A stretch of 42,271 bases of DNA from an uncultured Myxococcales bacterium (GTDB lineage: Bacteria; Myxococcota_A; UBA9042), in contig CAITYF010000151.1 of the NCBI GenBank assembly GCA_903896545.1, positions 1-42,271 of the forward strand, in the 5' to 3' direction. A program made the translations under genes and the position numbers. Numbering within the stretch: the stretch's first letter is position 1; every line of letters starts with the position of its first letter. The notes below the pieces were generated by a model. That model did no database searches, was not told the DNA's origin, and saw nothing but the letters and a program-made list of their open reading frames with translations. Below are positions 21,761 to 30,523 of the stretch, piece after piece.

Positions 21761-23680
21761 TCAGACCGCAGGCTGGTACCAATTGGCGTGCCACACTGGA
21801 ATGTCGCCGATTCCCTTGGCAATCAGCACAGTTGGCATGGACGTTGCGAACCGTTCATCGAGCCGCGCGCGCGTTGCCGACGACACAAGGACTTGCCCCG
21901 GAACGCCGTTGGACTCAATGCGGCTCGCCGTGTTGACGGTGTCGCCCCAGACGTCATAGCGGAACTTCAACCGACCGAGGACGCCAGCCGCGACGGGCCC
22001 TGTGTGGACACCGATTCGCACTGTGATCGGCGAGCCGTCGGGAAGCGCGTAGCGACCAGCGGCGGCGACCATGTCCAAGGCACAGGCGGTGACCGTGCTC
22101 GGATGATCGGTAGTCGGCGCGGGGAGGCCGCCCGCGAGCATGTACGCGTCGCCCATCATCTTGATTTTCTCGACGCCGTGGCGCTCGGTCAGATCGTCAA
22201 AATCGCTGAAGATGTGGTTGAGCAATTCCACGGTTTCGCGCGGGTCGAGCAGCTTCGCCCACGAGGTGAACCCGACAATGTCGGCAAAAAGCACCGTGGC
22301 TGATTCGTAGGTGTCGACGATCGTCGTGGACGTGTACAGCCGCGCCGCGATGGGCTTGGGCAGGATGTTGTGGAGCAGCGCCTCGGTTCGCGCGTGCGCC
22401 TCGGTCTTCTCCTGAAAGAGTCGCCCTTTCTCCACCATCGTCGCGACACGGTCGGCGATGCGGAGGTAGCTGTCCACGTGGACGGACGTGTAGGCGTTCG
22501 CTTCTCGACTGGCAAAGAACAGGAAGCCCAAGTTCTTGCCCAGCACCTGCAGCGGACAGGTCAGGCTGGAACGGTAGCCGTCGCGCACCATCAACTGCGT
22601 CGCGTCGGACGCGGGGCGAGCGACGAGATACGCGTCGAGATCGGCCAGGATGCGTGGACGGCCGGATTGCAGCACGTCACCCAAGCTCGTTTCGGCGAGG
22701 GGAAGCGCGTAGCCGCCGCCAATCGAGTCCGGCCCGTGGTCCCAGCGCGCCCACCGCGCCCGCACCACCGTCTCATCGTCCTCGACCATCGCAAAAGCGA
22801 TGCGCTCGTAGGGCAAAATTGCGCGGAATTCGTCGTAAATGAAATCCAGCGTCTGGTCCAGCGTCAAACCGGCGTTCACTTTGGCCGTGATGTCGGCGAG
22901 CGCCCGCGCCTCGTGCAACATCGCAGCGGTCGTCGCGGCCAACGACACCAGCGCTTCGCCGACTCGTTTGGTCACGGAGCGACGCTCAGCATTCCACGTC
23001 TGCAGGCTGACCGGCGTGAGTTGTTCCTGAGTGGCGCGCTCTGTCCGCCTCAGGCTCACGAGCGTTGCTTCGTGGCTGCGACCGTGCTCCACCAATTCCG
23101 CGAGCGTCACGGCAACCCATGCGTAGGCATCCAAATGGGCCGGCGTATACGCGCCGACTTCGGTGCTATTGAAGAACATGAACCCAACCGGACCGGACTT
23201 GGTGATCAGCGGGCACGTCAAGCCGCTCCGCATGCCTTCCGCGACCAACAGCGCCGTCTCCCGCGACTGCGGGTTCGCGAGAACGTAGGCCTGCAGGTCG
23301 TTGATCGCACGCGGCTGTCCGGTTGCGAGCACTCCGGCGAGCGACCCGTGCGAAAGACTCGCCGTGTAGCCCACATTCAAGCGCACTTTCTCCGCCTCGG
23401 TTCGCGCCCACCATACGCGCATCTGCTGCGCTTTGGCGTCCAGAACGACGATGGACATCCGGTCAAACGGCAGTGCTTCACGCAGACGCTGGTACAGGTA
23501 GTTGAGAACGTCGTCGACCAAGTGCGGCGAGTCCGCCTGCAGCGCCGCCTGAGAAAGCAGCGCCACGTCGCGAAAACTATCTTGCAGCCGATAAATCCCA
23601 GAAGGCGATCGCGAAGGTTGTGCGACCACGCGCGCAAGGCGTGAGGGATCGATCTCGTCGGAGAATTCAGCAGGTGGCAT
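21761..23680 (-). CDS. Class III adenylate cyclase with two GAF domains
   Basis: The 639-residue protein has two similar N-terminal GAF sensor domains (about 35-200 and 245-420), a short linker, and a class III cyclase domain (about 455-620). Metal-binding aspartates are Asp467 in LFADIVGFTSW and Asp511 in KMMGDAYM. EKIK (504-507) and Asp576 in YDVWGD are the adenine-choosing residues, so ATP is the likely substrate. Asn583 and Arg587 in TVNTASR stabilise the transition state. There is no transmembrane segment, so it should be a soluble cAMP producer tuned by a small ligand. No clear Shine-Dalgarno precedes the ATG. Confidence 0.93.
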   Translation of the reverse strand: MPPAEFSDEIDPSRLARVVAQPSRSPSGIYRLQDSFRDVALLSQAALQADSPHLVDDVLNYLYQRLREALPFDRMSIVVLDAKAQQMRVWWARTEAEKVRLNVGYTASLSHGSLAGVLATGQPRAINDLQAYVLANPQSRETALLVAEGMRSGLTCPLITKSGPVGFMFFNSTEVGAYTPAHLDAYAWVAVTLAELVEHGRSHEATLVSLRRTERATQEQLTPVSLQTWNAERRSVTKRVGEALVSLAATTAAMLHEARALADITAKVNAGLTLDQTLDFIYDEFRAILPYERIAFAMVEDDETVVRARWARWDHGPDSIGGGYALPLAETSLGDVLQSGRPRILADLDAYLVARPASDATQLMVRDGYRSSLTCPLQVLGKNLGFLFFASREANAYTSVHVDSYLRIADRVATMVEKGRLFQEKTEAHARTEALLHNILPKPIAARLYTSTTIVDTYESATVLFADIVGFTSWAKLLDPRETVELLNHIFSDFDDLTERHGVEKIKMMGDAYMLAGGLPAPTTDHPSTVTACALDMVAAAGRYALPDGSPITVRIGVHTGPVAAGVLGRLKFRYDVWGDTVNTASRIESNGVPGQVLVSSATRARLDERFATSMPTVLIAKGIGDIPVWHANWYQPAV

Positions 23681-23888
23681 GGAATTACAGTAGCAGGCCC
23701 GAACCTCAATTCACAACTGTCACAGCGAATTATTCTGTTTTTTCAATGCCTATAGCGTCTTGCACCAAACCATTCACAGAGACAGTCGTGTCCACCCACG
23801 GTCACCCTGTCGCTCAACTTTCGCCGCAACGGCTGGCCGGCGCGAGCGTGGGGCGGAAGCGTAGGCCACCACGTTCAGCGGTCAGACT
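23681..23888. promoter_or_regulatory. Intergenic region upstream of the adenylate cyclase gene
   Basis: The 208 bp between the Cys-rich lipoprotein stop and the cyclase start include an AT-rich patch at about 23709-23755, unusual for this GC-rich window. A near-consensus -10 (AATAAT, minus strand 23734-23729) lies about 50 bp before the cyclase ATG, but no matching -35 is visible at normal spacing. No gene or terminator-like hairpin was found. Confidence 0.35.
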
Positions 23889-26507
23889 CTACGGCGCGAC
23901 CAAGCACTGACCAGCCGTCTGGCACGTGTACGCCTGCATGCCGTTCAGCGTCGTATTGCACGGTTCACCGCTGCTCAGAATGACCCAGCCGTACTGGCTC
24001 GGGAACTTGCCGGAGCACAAGCGGCACGAGCCATTGCCCGTCGCGCTCTGGTAGGCGCCGTCGGCGACGCACTGGCCGTCGATGAGGCACGTGCTCGCGT
24101 CGAGGTTGTGCTGGCAGATGCCGCTCGCGCAGAGGTCTGTGGTGCATGAAATCGTGTCATCACAGTCTTTGTCAGCCAAGCAGTCCGCGACGTGTTGGAC
24201 GCTGACCTGAAGCACGATTTCGCACGAGTTGTTCGGCTCGCCCGCGGCGTCCGGGATGTCAAACAACGTCGCCGTGATGGTGCCCGTGCCCTTGCCGACG
24301 CCGTACGTGATGATGCCGGATTCCACGTAGGTCACGCCAAAGTTCGCGTCCGTGCTGACCGAGCAGCTCGCTTCCACGTTGCTCACGATGGTGCCGATCT
24401 GCGTCGTTGTGCCGCCCGACGCGTAATCGCAGCCGCCGACGAAATTCTGCGGGTGCGCTTTGCCGGACTTGGTGTAACCGACGTTCGCGCGCGGTTCGAC
24501 CAACTGAATCAGCGTGCCGCACGTGGTGGACAGCGTCTTCGTCGTCACGATCCAGTTGCCGGTGGTGTTGAACGCCGGCTTGGACGCCGTGTCGCACGTG
24601 GGCAACGCGCAGAGCTTGCCGTTGGAAAGCGGCGCAGTGGGCGGCCACGGGTCCTTGCACACGCCGCTGGCGCACGTGCCAGCCGTGCCGCAGCCCAGCG
24701 TCTCGTTGGCGTTGCTCCACGTGTTGCTGCTCTTGGCCGTGGTGCAGGCCAGGCAGTCGTTGTCGCTCTTGGTCTGCGCGTCCGTGTAGCAGCCACCGTC
24801 GATGAGGCACGTGTTCACGTTGATCGTGTGCTTGCAGGTGTGCGTGACGCTGTCGCAGCTGTCCGTAGTGCACGACTTGGCGTCATTGCACTGCGTCACG
24901 TCCAAGCATTCCGGGACGCTGCCCGCGCACGAGCCGGCCGAGCAGGTGTCATCGATCGTGTTCGGGTCCAAATCGTTGCAGCTCGTGCCCGAAAGCTTGT
25001 TGTTCACGCAACCTGTCGTCGGGTCGCACGAATCCGCCGTGCACGCGTTGCCGTCGTCGCACTTGTTCGCCGCCGTGTCGTCGTGGCTGCACGCAGCCTT
25101 GGCGTCGTTGCCAACCGTCGGGTCGCAGTAGTCGGTCGTGCACACGTTGTTGTCGGTGCACGGCGTGCCGATGCTGCCCGAGCAAGTCTTGCCGTCGCAC
25201 GTGTCGCTGACGGTGCAGTAGTTGTTATCGTCGCAAGAAATCGCGCCCGCGGCGACGTTGCTGCAGCCGTTCTTGGCGTCGCACGCGTCGATCGTGCACG
25301 GGTTGCCGTCGTCACAGTTGGCGTCCGCCTTGGTGCCCGCGCACGCGCCGCCCGTGCACGCGTCACCGGTCGTGCAGGTCACGCCATCGTCGCAGCTCAC
25401 GGCGTTGTTGGTCGTCGTGCACGCGCCGCCGAGGTCACAGGCGTCATCGGTGCAAGCGTTGTTGTCGTCGCAAATCTTGGTCGTGCCCACGCAGTTGCCC
25501 GTGCCGCAGTTGTCACCCTCGGTGCACGCATTGCCGTCGTCGCACGTCACGCTCGTCGGGAGCGCGACGGACGTGCAGCCCTTGACCGTGTCGCACGAGT
25601 CAGACGTGCAGGCGTTGCCATCGTCGCAGTTCTTCGCGGTAAACGTGCAGAACATGTTGGCGCAGGTGTCGGTCGTGCAGACGCTGCCGTCATCGCAGTC
25701 GCCGTCCGCCGCGCAGTTGGGCACCGGGTGACCGACGCACGTGCTCAGCGCGTTGCCGCAGTTCTTCGCCGCGCAGTCCTTGCAGCCTTGGGCGGTCGCG
25801 CCGCCAATGCAGTCCATCAGGCACTTGTTGCCCACGCAGACGCCGAGCTCGCCGAAGCAGTCCGCGCACGTGGTCGAGAGGCTGCCCGACGTCGCGATGC
25901 AATCGCTCAAGCACTGCGCGTTCAAGTTCTGCGCGCAGCCCTGACCGCATGTGCCGAGCTTGCCGACAAAGGCGTCGTTCAAGGTTGTCTGCCACTCCGC
26001 GTCACCACAGCCGGTCGGCGTCGAGGTGTCACCCGTCGTGTCACCTGGATTGGTCGTGTCCGGACCTGTGTCATCTTCCGTGTCGGTGCAAGCGCCTTTG
26101 CCGGCGCAGACGCCCTGTTTGCAGTAGTCGTTCTGCGTGCAGGGATCGCCGTCGTCGCAAGGACCGGCGTTGTACGGGTTCGAGCAAACGCCCTTGGCGC
26201 AAATGTTGTCCGTACAGGGGTCGCTGTCGTTACATTCCGTGTTCTTGGTGCATTCCGGCGTCAGCTCGGGCTCAGCGTCTGAGGCCACGTCCGTCTTGGA
26301 AGTGATGTCCGACGTGTCCACGCCCCCGTCTGTGGCCGTCACGTCGCCGTTGCTGATCGTGTCGTCTGTGCCAACAGTGTCGGCTGCCACATCATCCACC
26401 GGCTGATCCGCCGTCTTCGACGAACTGCACGCCAGCGCGCTTCCGGCCAAAAGGGCGACCACAACCATCGGCAAGCGCCGCTGCATCAGACTCAAAGCGT
26501 TCTTCAT
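23889..26507 (-). CDS. Large lipoprotein with CTDC-type Cys-rich repeats
   Basis: The 872-residue protein starts MKNALSLMQR and has a lipoprotein signal ending in LAGSALAC (Cys27), so it is probably anchored in the outer membrane. The frame runs 176 codons further upstream without a signal; GGAG seven bases before this ATG decides the start. A Thr/Asp-rich linker (about 28-80) is followed by about 14 repeats around CDDGNACTxDxCD, the Dictyostelium CTDC-like pattern common in Myxococcota surface proteins. Near the C-terminus a repeat-free stretch of about 150 residues is followed by two more Cys-rich units. The even cysteines suggest a disulfide-stapled stalk. No catalytic motif is visible; binding or adhesion is a guess. 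Confidence 0.9.
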   Translation of the reverse strand: MKNALSLMQRRLPMVVVALLAGSALACSSSKTADQPVDDVAADTVGTDDTISNGDVTATDGGVDTSDITSKTDVASDAEPELTPECTKNTECNDSDPCTDNICAKGVCSNPYNAGPCDDGDPCTQNDYCKQGVCAGKGACTDTEDDTGPDTTNPGDTTGDTSTPTGCGDAEWQTTLNDAFVGKLGTCGQGCAQNLNAQCLSDCIATSGSLSTTCADCFGELGVCVGNKCLMDCIGGATAQGCKDCAAKNCGNALSTCVGHPVPNCAADGDCDDGSVCTTDTCANMFCTFTAKNCDDGNACTSDSCDTVKGCTSVALPTSVTCDDGNACTEGDNCGTGNCVGTTKICDDNNACTDDACDLGGACTTTNNAVSCDDGVTCTTGDACTGGACAGTKADANCDDGNPCTIDACDAKNGCSNVAAGAISCDDNNYCTVSDTCDGKTCSGSIGTPCTDNNVCTTDYCDPTVGNDAKAACSHDDTAANKCDDGNACTADSCDPTTGCVNNKLSGTSCNDLDPNTIDDTCSAGSCAGSVPECLDVTQCNDAKSCTTDSCDSVTHTCKHTINVNTCLIDGGCYTDAQTKSDNDCLACTTAKSSNTWSNANETLGCGTAGTCASGVCKDPWPPTAPLSNGKLCALPTCDTASKPAFNTTGNWIVTTKTLSTTCGTLIQLVEPRANVGYTKSGKAHPQNFVGGCDYASGGTTTQIGTIVSNVEASCSVSTDANFGVTYVESGIITYGVGKGTGTITATLFDIPDAAGEPNNSCEIVLQVSVQHVADCLADKDCDDTISCTTDLCASGICQHNLDASTCLIDGQCVADGAYQSATGNGSCRLCSGKFPSQYGWVILSSGEPCNTTLNGMQAYTCQTAGQCLVAP

Positions 26508-26585
26508 CACACACTCCGTTGGACAGACCAGACTCAACCGTGCGCGCACGCTTCCCACCAGCGGAGCGACGACACAGAGACCGCG

Positions 26586-26614
26586 ATCATACGGTCGGGT
26601 AGGTGGTTGCGCAA
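26586..26614 (-). promoter_or_regulatory. Candidate sigma-70-like promoter for the Cys-rich lipoprotein
   Basis: On the minus strand TTGCGC (26614-26609) is followed after 17 bp by TATGAT (26591-26586). The -10 matches consensus at five of six bases. This would give a leader of about 70 nt before the lipoprotein ATG. Confidence 0.45.
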
Positions 26615-26645
26615 CTTGACAGCAAGAAAACGACGGCAAAGGCCA

Positions 26646-26674
26646 TTGACGCACGTTTAGCCGCGGCCGAAACT
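26646..26674 (+). promoter_or_regulatory. Weak candidate promoter for the small lipoprotein
   Basis: TTGACG (26646-26651) is followed after 17 bp by GAAACT (26669-26674), 35 bp before the ATG of the small lipoprotein. The -35 is good and the -10 is poor. With the minus-strand candidate nearby, this makes a compact divergent promoter region. Confidence 0.3.
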
Positions 26675-26709
26675 GCGTCGAAGGCGATTTTGTCCGCGGA
26701 CTGAGCACC

Positions 26710-27261
26710 ATGAACCCACGCACGCCTTGGCTCCTGGCCATTTGCATCGTCGCCGGTTGCGGCACGTCGATCGGCAACGGCGGTGGCGCGTATCTCGCGT
26801 TGGACGCGCATGGCGACACCGACGGCGGCGTTGCGGACACGGGCAAGTCCGACGCGGTGACCGGCGACGTGAGCAAAAGCGACGCCGCGAAGGCCGAGGT
26901 GACATCCACCGACGTCGCCACCGATGCCGGCACGGTCGGCGCGGCGTGCGCGGGCGACGGCGACTGCACCGGCTTCCCTGGTCTTAGTTGCTTCAAGAAG
27001 GTCGACGCCGTTCCCGCCGTCGGTTTCCCTGGCATGACGTGGCCAAGCGGCTATTGCTCCAAAGCCTGCAGCGACACGGATCAAGACTGCGGTCCGGAAG
27101 GCAGTTGTTCGCAATCAGGATCGGGCGGCGGACAGACGTCCTACAAAATGCAGTATTGCGCCAAGTCGTGCAAAAGCGACGAGGCGTGCCGAGTCAGCGC
27201 CGGGTACAAGTGCCAGATCGTGCTGATGGGCTGGGGAATTTGCGTGCCAGGAACGCCTTAG
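26710..27261 (+). CDS. Small Cys-containing lipoprotein
   Basis: This 183-residue protein has a lipoprotein signal ending in ICIVAGC (Cys17), an Asp/Ala/Thr/Ser-rich linker (about 30-75) and a globular part with about 12 cysteines in spaced pairs. The globular part includes CAGDGDCTG, CSDTDQDCG and CKSDEACR. The pattern suggests a small disulfide-rich extracellular domain. I do not recognise the family. It is transcribed away from the CTDC-repeat lipoprotein and ends 12 bp from the GMC oxidoreductase stop, so the two messages converge. Confidence 0.8.
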   Translation: MNPRTPWLLAICIVAGCGTSIGNGGGAYLALDAHGDTDGGVADTGKSDAVTGDVSKSDAAKAEVTSTDVATDAGTVGAACAGDGDCTGFPGLSCFKKVDAVPAVGFPGMTWPSGYCSKACSDTDQDCGPEGSCSQSGSGGGQTSYKMQYCAKSCKSDEACRVSAGYKCQIVLMGWGICVPGTP

Positions 27262-27273
27262 AATCAACGGGAT

Positions 27274-28770
27274 TCACGCCGCAAGCACACGCCGGCCACA
27301 CAGCGTCGCAAACGCCAGGATCGCGGTCTGCGGGTTCACGCCAGTCGCGGTCGGAAACACGCTGGAATCCGCGACATAAAGGCCCGCGACGGTGTGGTGG
27401 CGAAAATCCGCGCGGACTACGGACGTTGCGGGGTCGCTGCCCATTTTGCACGTGCCAAAAAGATGTGTGATCGCGCCGTGGTACGCGTCCGGTCGGGTCG
27501 GACCTTCGGTTTCAAAGCGGACGATGTCGCGAACGTTGTCGACGACGGCGGCAAATCCATGTGCGCCCGGCAGGACGCGCTCGGCGCCGGCGGCAAAGAA
27601 CATCTCGCCCAGCACGCGCACCCCGCGGCGCAGGCAATTCACGTCGCGCGACGTCAGGTTGTACTGGATCATCGGCCGACCGCGGAATCCCACGCGCACG
27701 CGCCCGCGTCCGTGGGCCCGCACGGCGACGCCCCAGTGCGCCTCGTGGTCCATTTGGCTCAGGTTGCGTGCGAATTCGCGGCCCATGCCGTCCATTCGCC
27801 CGGCGATAATGGCCGGATCGTAGCCCAGCGCTTCGAACTTGATGCCTTCCTTGCGGAGCCCGATGACCTCGTGGCCCTGCGTCGCACCTTCCCACATCCG
27901 CACGGTCTCGCGGAATTGCCCCACGACGGCTACGCCCGGGTGCGCCTGCAGATTCAACCCGACCGGCCCGTGCCGCAACCCGCTCTTTTGCAAAAGTATC
28001 GGCGTCTGAATGGCGCTCGCGGCCAGCACGACCGCGTGTTGGGCGCGCACCGTGACGCGACCACCGCCTGCCGCTTGGCCAACGACGCCGATTGCGCGAC
28101 CGCTGTGGGTCTCAACGCCCGTCACCGTGACCCGGCTCAAGATCTGCGCACCGTGTTCGCATGCAACCGGCAAGTACGTCAGGTCCATCGACTGTTTGCG
28201 GCCTGCCGAACAGCCTTGCAGACAGCGCCCCAGTCCTTCACAGCCGCGCGTATTTCGGGCGATCGGTCGGTGTTCAAGCCCCAACGCTTCCGCACCTTTG
28301 GCCATGAGCAGGTTTTTTGGCCCCGCAACGGCGTCGGTGGTCGGCGCGATACCCAGATCGGCTTCAATCCCGTCAAAAAGTTGCCGCAGCGTCTCCGCAT
28401 CCAGCGTTTCGCCGAGCGCCGGGTCGTCCTGCACCCAGCCTGCGCGCACGTCTTCGGGCAAGCGCCAGGAGATCGCGCCGTTGACCACCGAGGTGCCACC
28501 GACGACACGGCCTTGCAGCACCGGCATCGGCGCGTTGCCCAGGGCAACATTCGCACCCATGTCACGGTAGAGGCGCGCCATCGCGGAGAAGCCGTCCAAA
28601 GGGTAATCGCGCGGCTTCACCCACGGACCTTCTTCCAGAACCACGACGCGCAGGCCACCTTCGGCCATCGTGCGCGCGGCCGCGGCGCCTGCCGGTCCCG
28701 AACCCACAATCGCGACGTCGCAATCGACAAGATGCGGTGCGGTGATGGTCGCGCCATCCAGAACGTTCAC
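27274..28770 (-). CDS. GMC-family oxidoreductase, fatty-alcohol-oxidase-like
   Basis: This 498-residue FAD enzyme of the glucose-methanol-choline family oxidises an alcohol to an aldehyde or ketone. The dinucleotide fold is VAIVGSGPAGAAAARTM near 19-35. A Cys-rich loop, GCEGLGRCLQGCSAGRKQSM, is typical of the long-chain fatty alcohol oxidase branch. The active-site histidine and asparagine lie in THLFGTCKMG and TGVNPQTAI near the C-terminus. The start is a GTG sharing bases with the upstream TGA (GTGA). The frame continues upstream to 29037, but that part is shadow of the neighbour. The usual N-terminal extension of the fatty alcohol oxidase branch is absent and is encoded by the preceding gene. 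The substrate is unknown. Confidence 0.88.
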   Translation of the reverse strand: MNVLDGATITAPHLVDCDVAIVGSGPAGAAAARTMAEGGLRVVVLEEGPWVKPRDYPLDGFSAMARLYRDMGANVALGNAPMPVLQGRVVGGTSVVNGAISWRLPEDVRAGWVQDDPALGETLDAETLRQLFDGIEADLGIAPTTDAVAGPKNLLMAKGAEALGLEHRPIARNTRGCEGLGRCLQGCSAGRKQSMDLTYLPVACEHGAQILSRVTVTGVETHSGRAIGVVGQAAGGGRVTVRAQHAVVLAASAIQTPILLQKSGLRHGPVGLNLQAHPGVAVVGQFRETVRMWEGATQGHEVIGLRKEGIKFEALGYDPAIIAGRMDGMGREFARNLSQMDHEAHWGVAVRAHGRGRVRVGFRGRPMIQYNLTSRDVNCLRRGVRVLGEMFFAAGAERVLPGAHGFAAVVDNVRDIVRFETEGPTRPDAYHGAITHLFGTCKMGSDPATSVVRADFRHHTVAGLYVADSSVFPTATGVNPQTAILAFATLCGRRVLAA

Positions 28771-29147
28771 GGGACCACCCCGAGCGCACGGCGCGAGGCT
28801 GGGTCGCGAAAGAGGGCAAAGCTCGCGATGATCTTGAGCGTCGCCGCCAATTGCCGCAGCACGAACACGTTGGTCCGGCCCATCTGCGTCAAAAATGCGT
28901 CGCGACGGTCGGGCGACAGCGCAAAAAACGGCCGAAAATAGCCAGACATCAGGAGCGGCAGCCACGTGAAAATCCACGTGCTGGCGCGCAGGCCAAAGCG
29001 CAGAAGGGGCGGCGCGGTCGCGGCGAGTTCGGGCCAAAATGTGGTCAAGTCGACGGAGCCAAGGCCAGCACGCTCAGGCAGGTCGGGAATGGTCGCGTCG
29101 AGCAGCTGGCGCAACCACCGCAGCTCAATCGCCAGCCAGCCGTTCAC
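28767..29147 (-). CDS. Free-standing N-terminal domain of fatty-alcohol-oxidase-type GMC enzymes
   Basis: This 126-residue protein resembles the helical region that usually precedes the FAD domain in long-chain fatty alcohol oxidase-like GMC proteins. Visible features are the early LRQLLDATIPDLPE, a hydrophobic middle (FTWLPLLMSGYF), then FFALSPDRRDAFLTQM and the dP...lG ending DPASRRALG. Here it is a separate gene, overlapping the acyltransferase gene by 4 bp (ATGA) and the GMC gene by 4 bp (GTGA). I infer that it is a subunit or chaperone-like partner of the oxidoreductase, perhaps touching the membrane. A recent frameshift split is unlikely because both ends have coupled start-stop junctions. 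Confidence 0.75.
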   Translation of the reverse strand: MNGWLAIELRWLRQLLDATIPDLPERAGLGSVDLTTFWPELAATAPPLLRFGLRASTWIFTWLPLLMSGYFRPFFALSPDRRDAFLTQMGRTNVFVLRQLAATLKIIASFALFRDPASRRALGVVP

Positions 29148-30514
29148 GTCGCACCCTGGGCGGCGACAAAGTGCGCCACTTCGCCTTGAAAGACCTCAAT
29201 CAGCGCCTGAACTTCAGCCGCGGTCGCCACCGACGCCTTGTAGTTGAAATTCAGGGTCGCCGCGCCGTCGTAATTGGTCAGCGTCAGCACGATGGCCGTC
29301 CGCGGAATCAACGGCGTCGACACGCGCACGTCGGTGACCTGCCAGCTTGGACCGTGCAGCCGCGGAATCGGGATCGCCAGGACGTTGCTGAAATTCAGGT
29401 TCACGACGGTCCGCGGCGAGGCAAAAAGCAGCTTGCGGAAGTCCACCATTTTGAGCGTCAAGGCGAACCAGCGCTCAAAAAGATAGCGCTTGAGGTGCGC
29501 GCGTCGGGCGTTCTGCTCCTTCACTTGGCGCTGAATTTCCGGCATCACGTCGGCGATGGCGTGAAAGCGCGTGAAGTCGATGTCCGGAATGTGAAAAGCC
29601 AAGTGATTGGCAAACGAGCGAAACGGCTGCCCGCGCGGCCGCGTTTCCGCCGCCGTCGTCGCGTTCATGCGCGTGACGGGCACGCCCTGCGCCTCGTTCC
29701 ACCGCTTGTTGGCGACCATGAACGCTGCGGCCATCATCCAGTTCAGGTTGCCACTGGCGCGCTTCGCGGCGTCTTTCCACGTTTGCAGCGTCAGCGGGGA
29801 AAGCGGCACGTGGATCGTCCGGTTACCGCCCGAGTAGTCGAGCGACGCGTTCTGTTTCAGGACCGACAGCGGCCGCCGCAGCGTCACAAACGCGCTGCGG
29901 ACGTACTCGCCAATGCCGGCAAAAAGCAGCAGCAGCCGCTGTCCCGCAGTCAAATCAAAGGCGTCCAGCTCGTGCCGGCGCGGAATGACCACCAACTGCT
30001 GGGCGTCAGGCTGCGTGCCCGCCAGCGCGTGGTTCAAGAAGATCGCGAGATCCGGCAGCATCTCGATCATCGCCCGCCCGTCCGCCAACCCGTGATGCTG
30101 CTTCACAAATAGCCGCGAACGGTTCTCCGGCAACCACGCCAGAATCAGCTGCAAAGGCGGCCGCGAGAACAGGTCCAGAAAGCGGTCGTGCACCACGTCG
30201 CGCAGGTCATCGACGGCGTTCGCCGGCTCGTTGCGTAGATCGTGGAACTCGAAGAGTTGCTCAATCGGCGGCTTTTCCGGCCAAGACCAAACGAAATTCT
30301 TGGCGGCATCCGGTGTTCCACCTTGCGGCACCACGATCGCCGCGCAGGTCGGGTAGGCAACGCACAGCCACAGCAGCGCCTGTTTCACCGCGTCTGGCGG
30401 CAATTGTCCGTCGATCATGAGTTCCCAAGTCGGCGCGTTGGAACAGCCCAGCGGGCCACTCGTCGCCGCAAGGCAAGCCTTGTCCAGGTACTCAAACGCC
30501 AACTGCCCCATCAC
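29144..30514 (-). CDS. WS/DGAT-like acyltransferase (condensation-domain fold)
   Basis: This 456-residue protein carries HHGLADG at 140-146, the HHxxxDG motif of the chloramphenicol acetyltransferase/condensation-domain superfamily that includes wax ester synthases and polyketide-associated acyltransferases. A second conserved-looking region, VVNLNFSNVLAIPIPRLHG, matches the SNV...P part seen near the C-terminus of WS/DGAT proteins. It should transfer an acyl group from a thioester to an alcohol or amine; the partners cannot be read from sequence. GAGG sits six bases before the first ATG. It begins 9 bp after the CotH-like gene and overlaps the next gene by 4 bp. Next to a fatty-alcohol-oxidase-like enzyme, a lipid alcohol substrate is a reasonable guess. 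Confidence 0.78.
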   Translation of the reverse strand: MMGQLAFEYLDKACLAATSGPLGCSNAPTWELMIDGQLPPDAVKQALLWLCVAYPTCAAIVVPQGGTPDAAKNFVWSWPEKPPIEQLFEFHDLRNEPANAVDDLRDVVHDRFLDLFSRPPLQLILAWLPENRSRLFVKQHHGLADGRAMIEMLPDLAIFLNHALAGTQPDAQQLVVIPRRHELDAFDLTAGQRLLLLFAGIGEYVRSAFVTLRRPLSVLKQNASLDYSGGNRTIHVPLSPLTLQTWKDAAKRASGNLNWMMAAAFMVANKRWNEAQGVPVTRMNATTAAETRPRGQPFRSFANHLAFHIPDIDFTRFHAIADVMPEIQRQVKEQNARRAHLKRYLFERWFALTLKMVDFRKLLFASPRTVVNLNFSNVLAIPIPRLHGPSWQVTDVRVSTPLIPRTAIVLTLTNYDGAATLNFNYKASVATAAEVQALIEVFQGEVAHFVAAQGAT

Positions 30515-30523
30515 CCGCCTCGT

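Noticed and set aside
24192..26282. 696-codon plus-strand open frame opposite the CTDC lipoprotein
   Set aside because: Ala/Val/Arg repeats mirror the Cys-rich repeats on the other strand; no start site or family.
26508..27035. 176-codon N-terminal extension of the CTDC lipoprotein
   Set aside because: It would bury the lipoprotein signal, overlaps the divergent promoter region and the oppositely oriented small lipoprotein gene, and the internal ATG has a good ribosome site.
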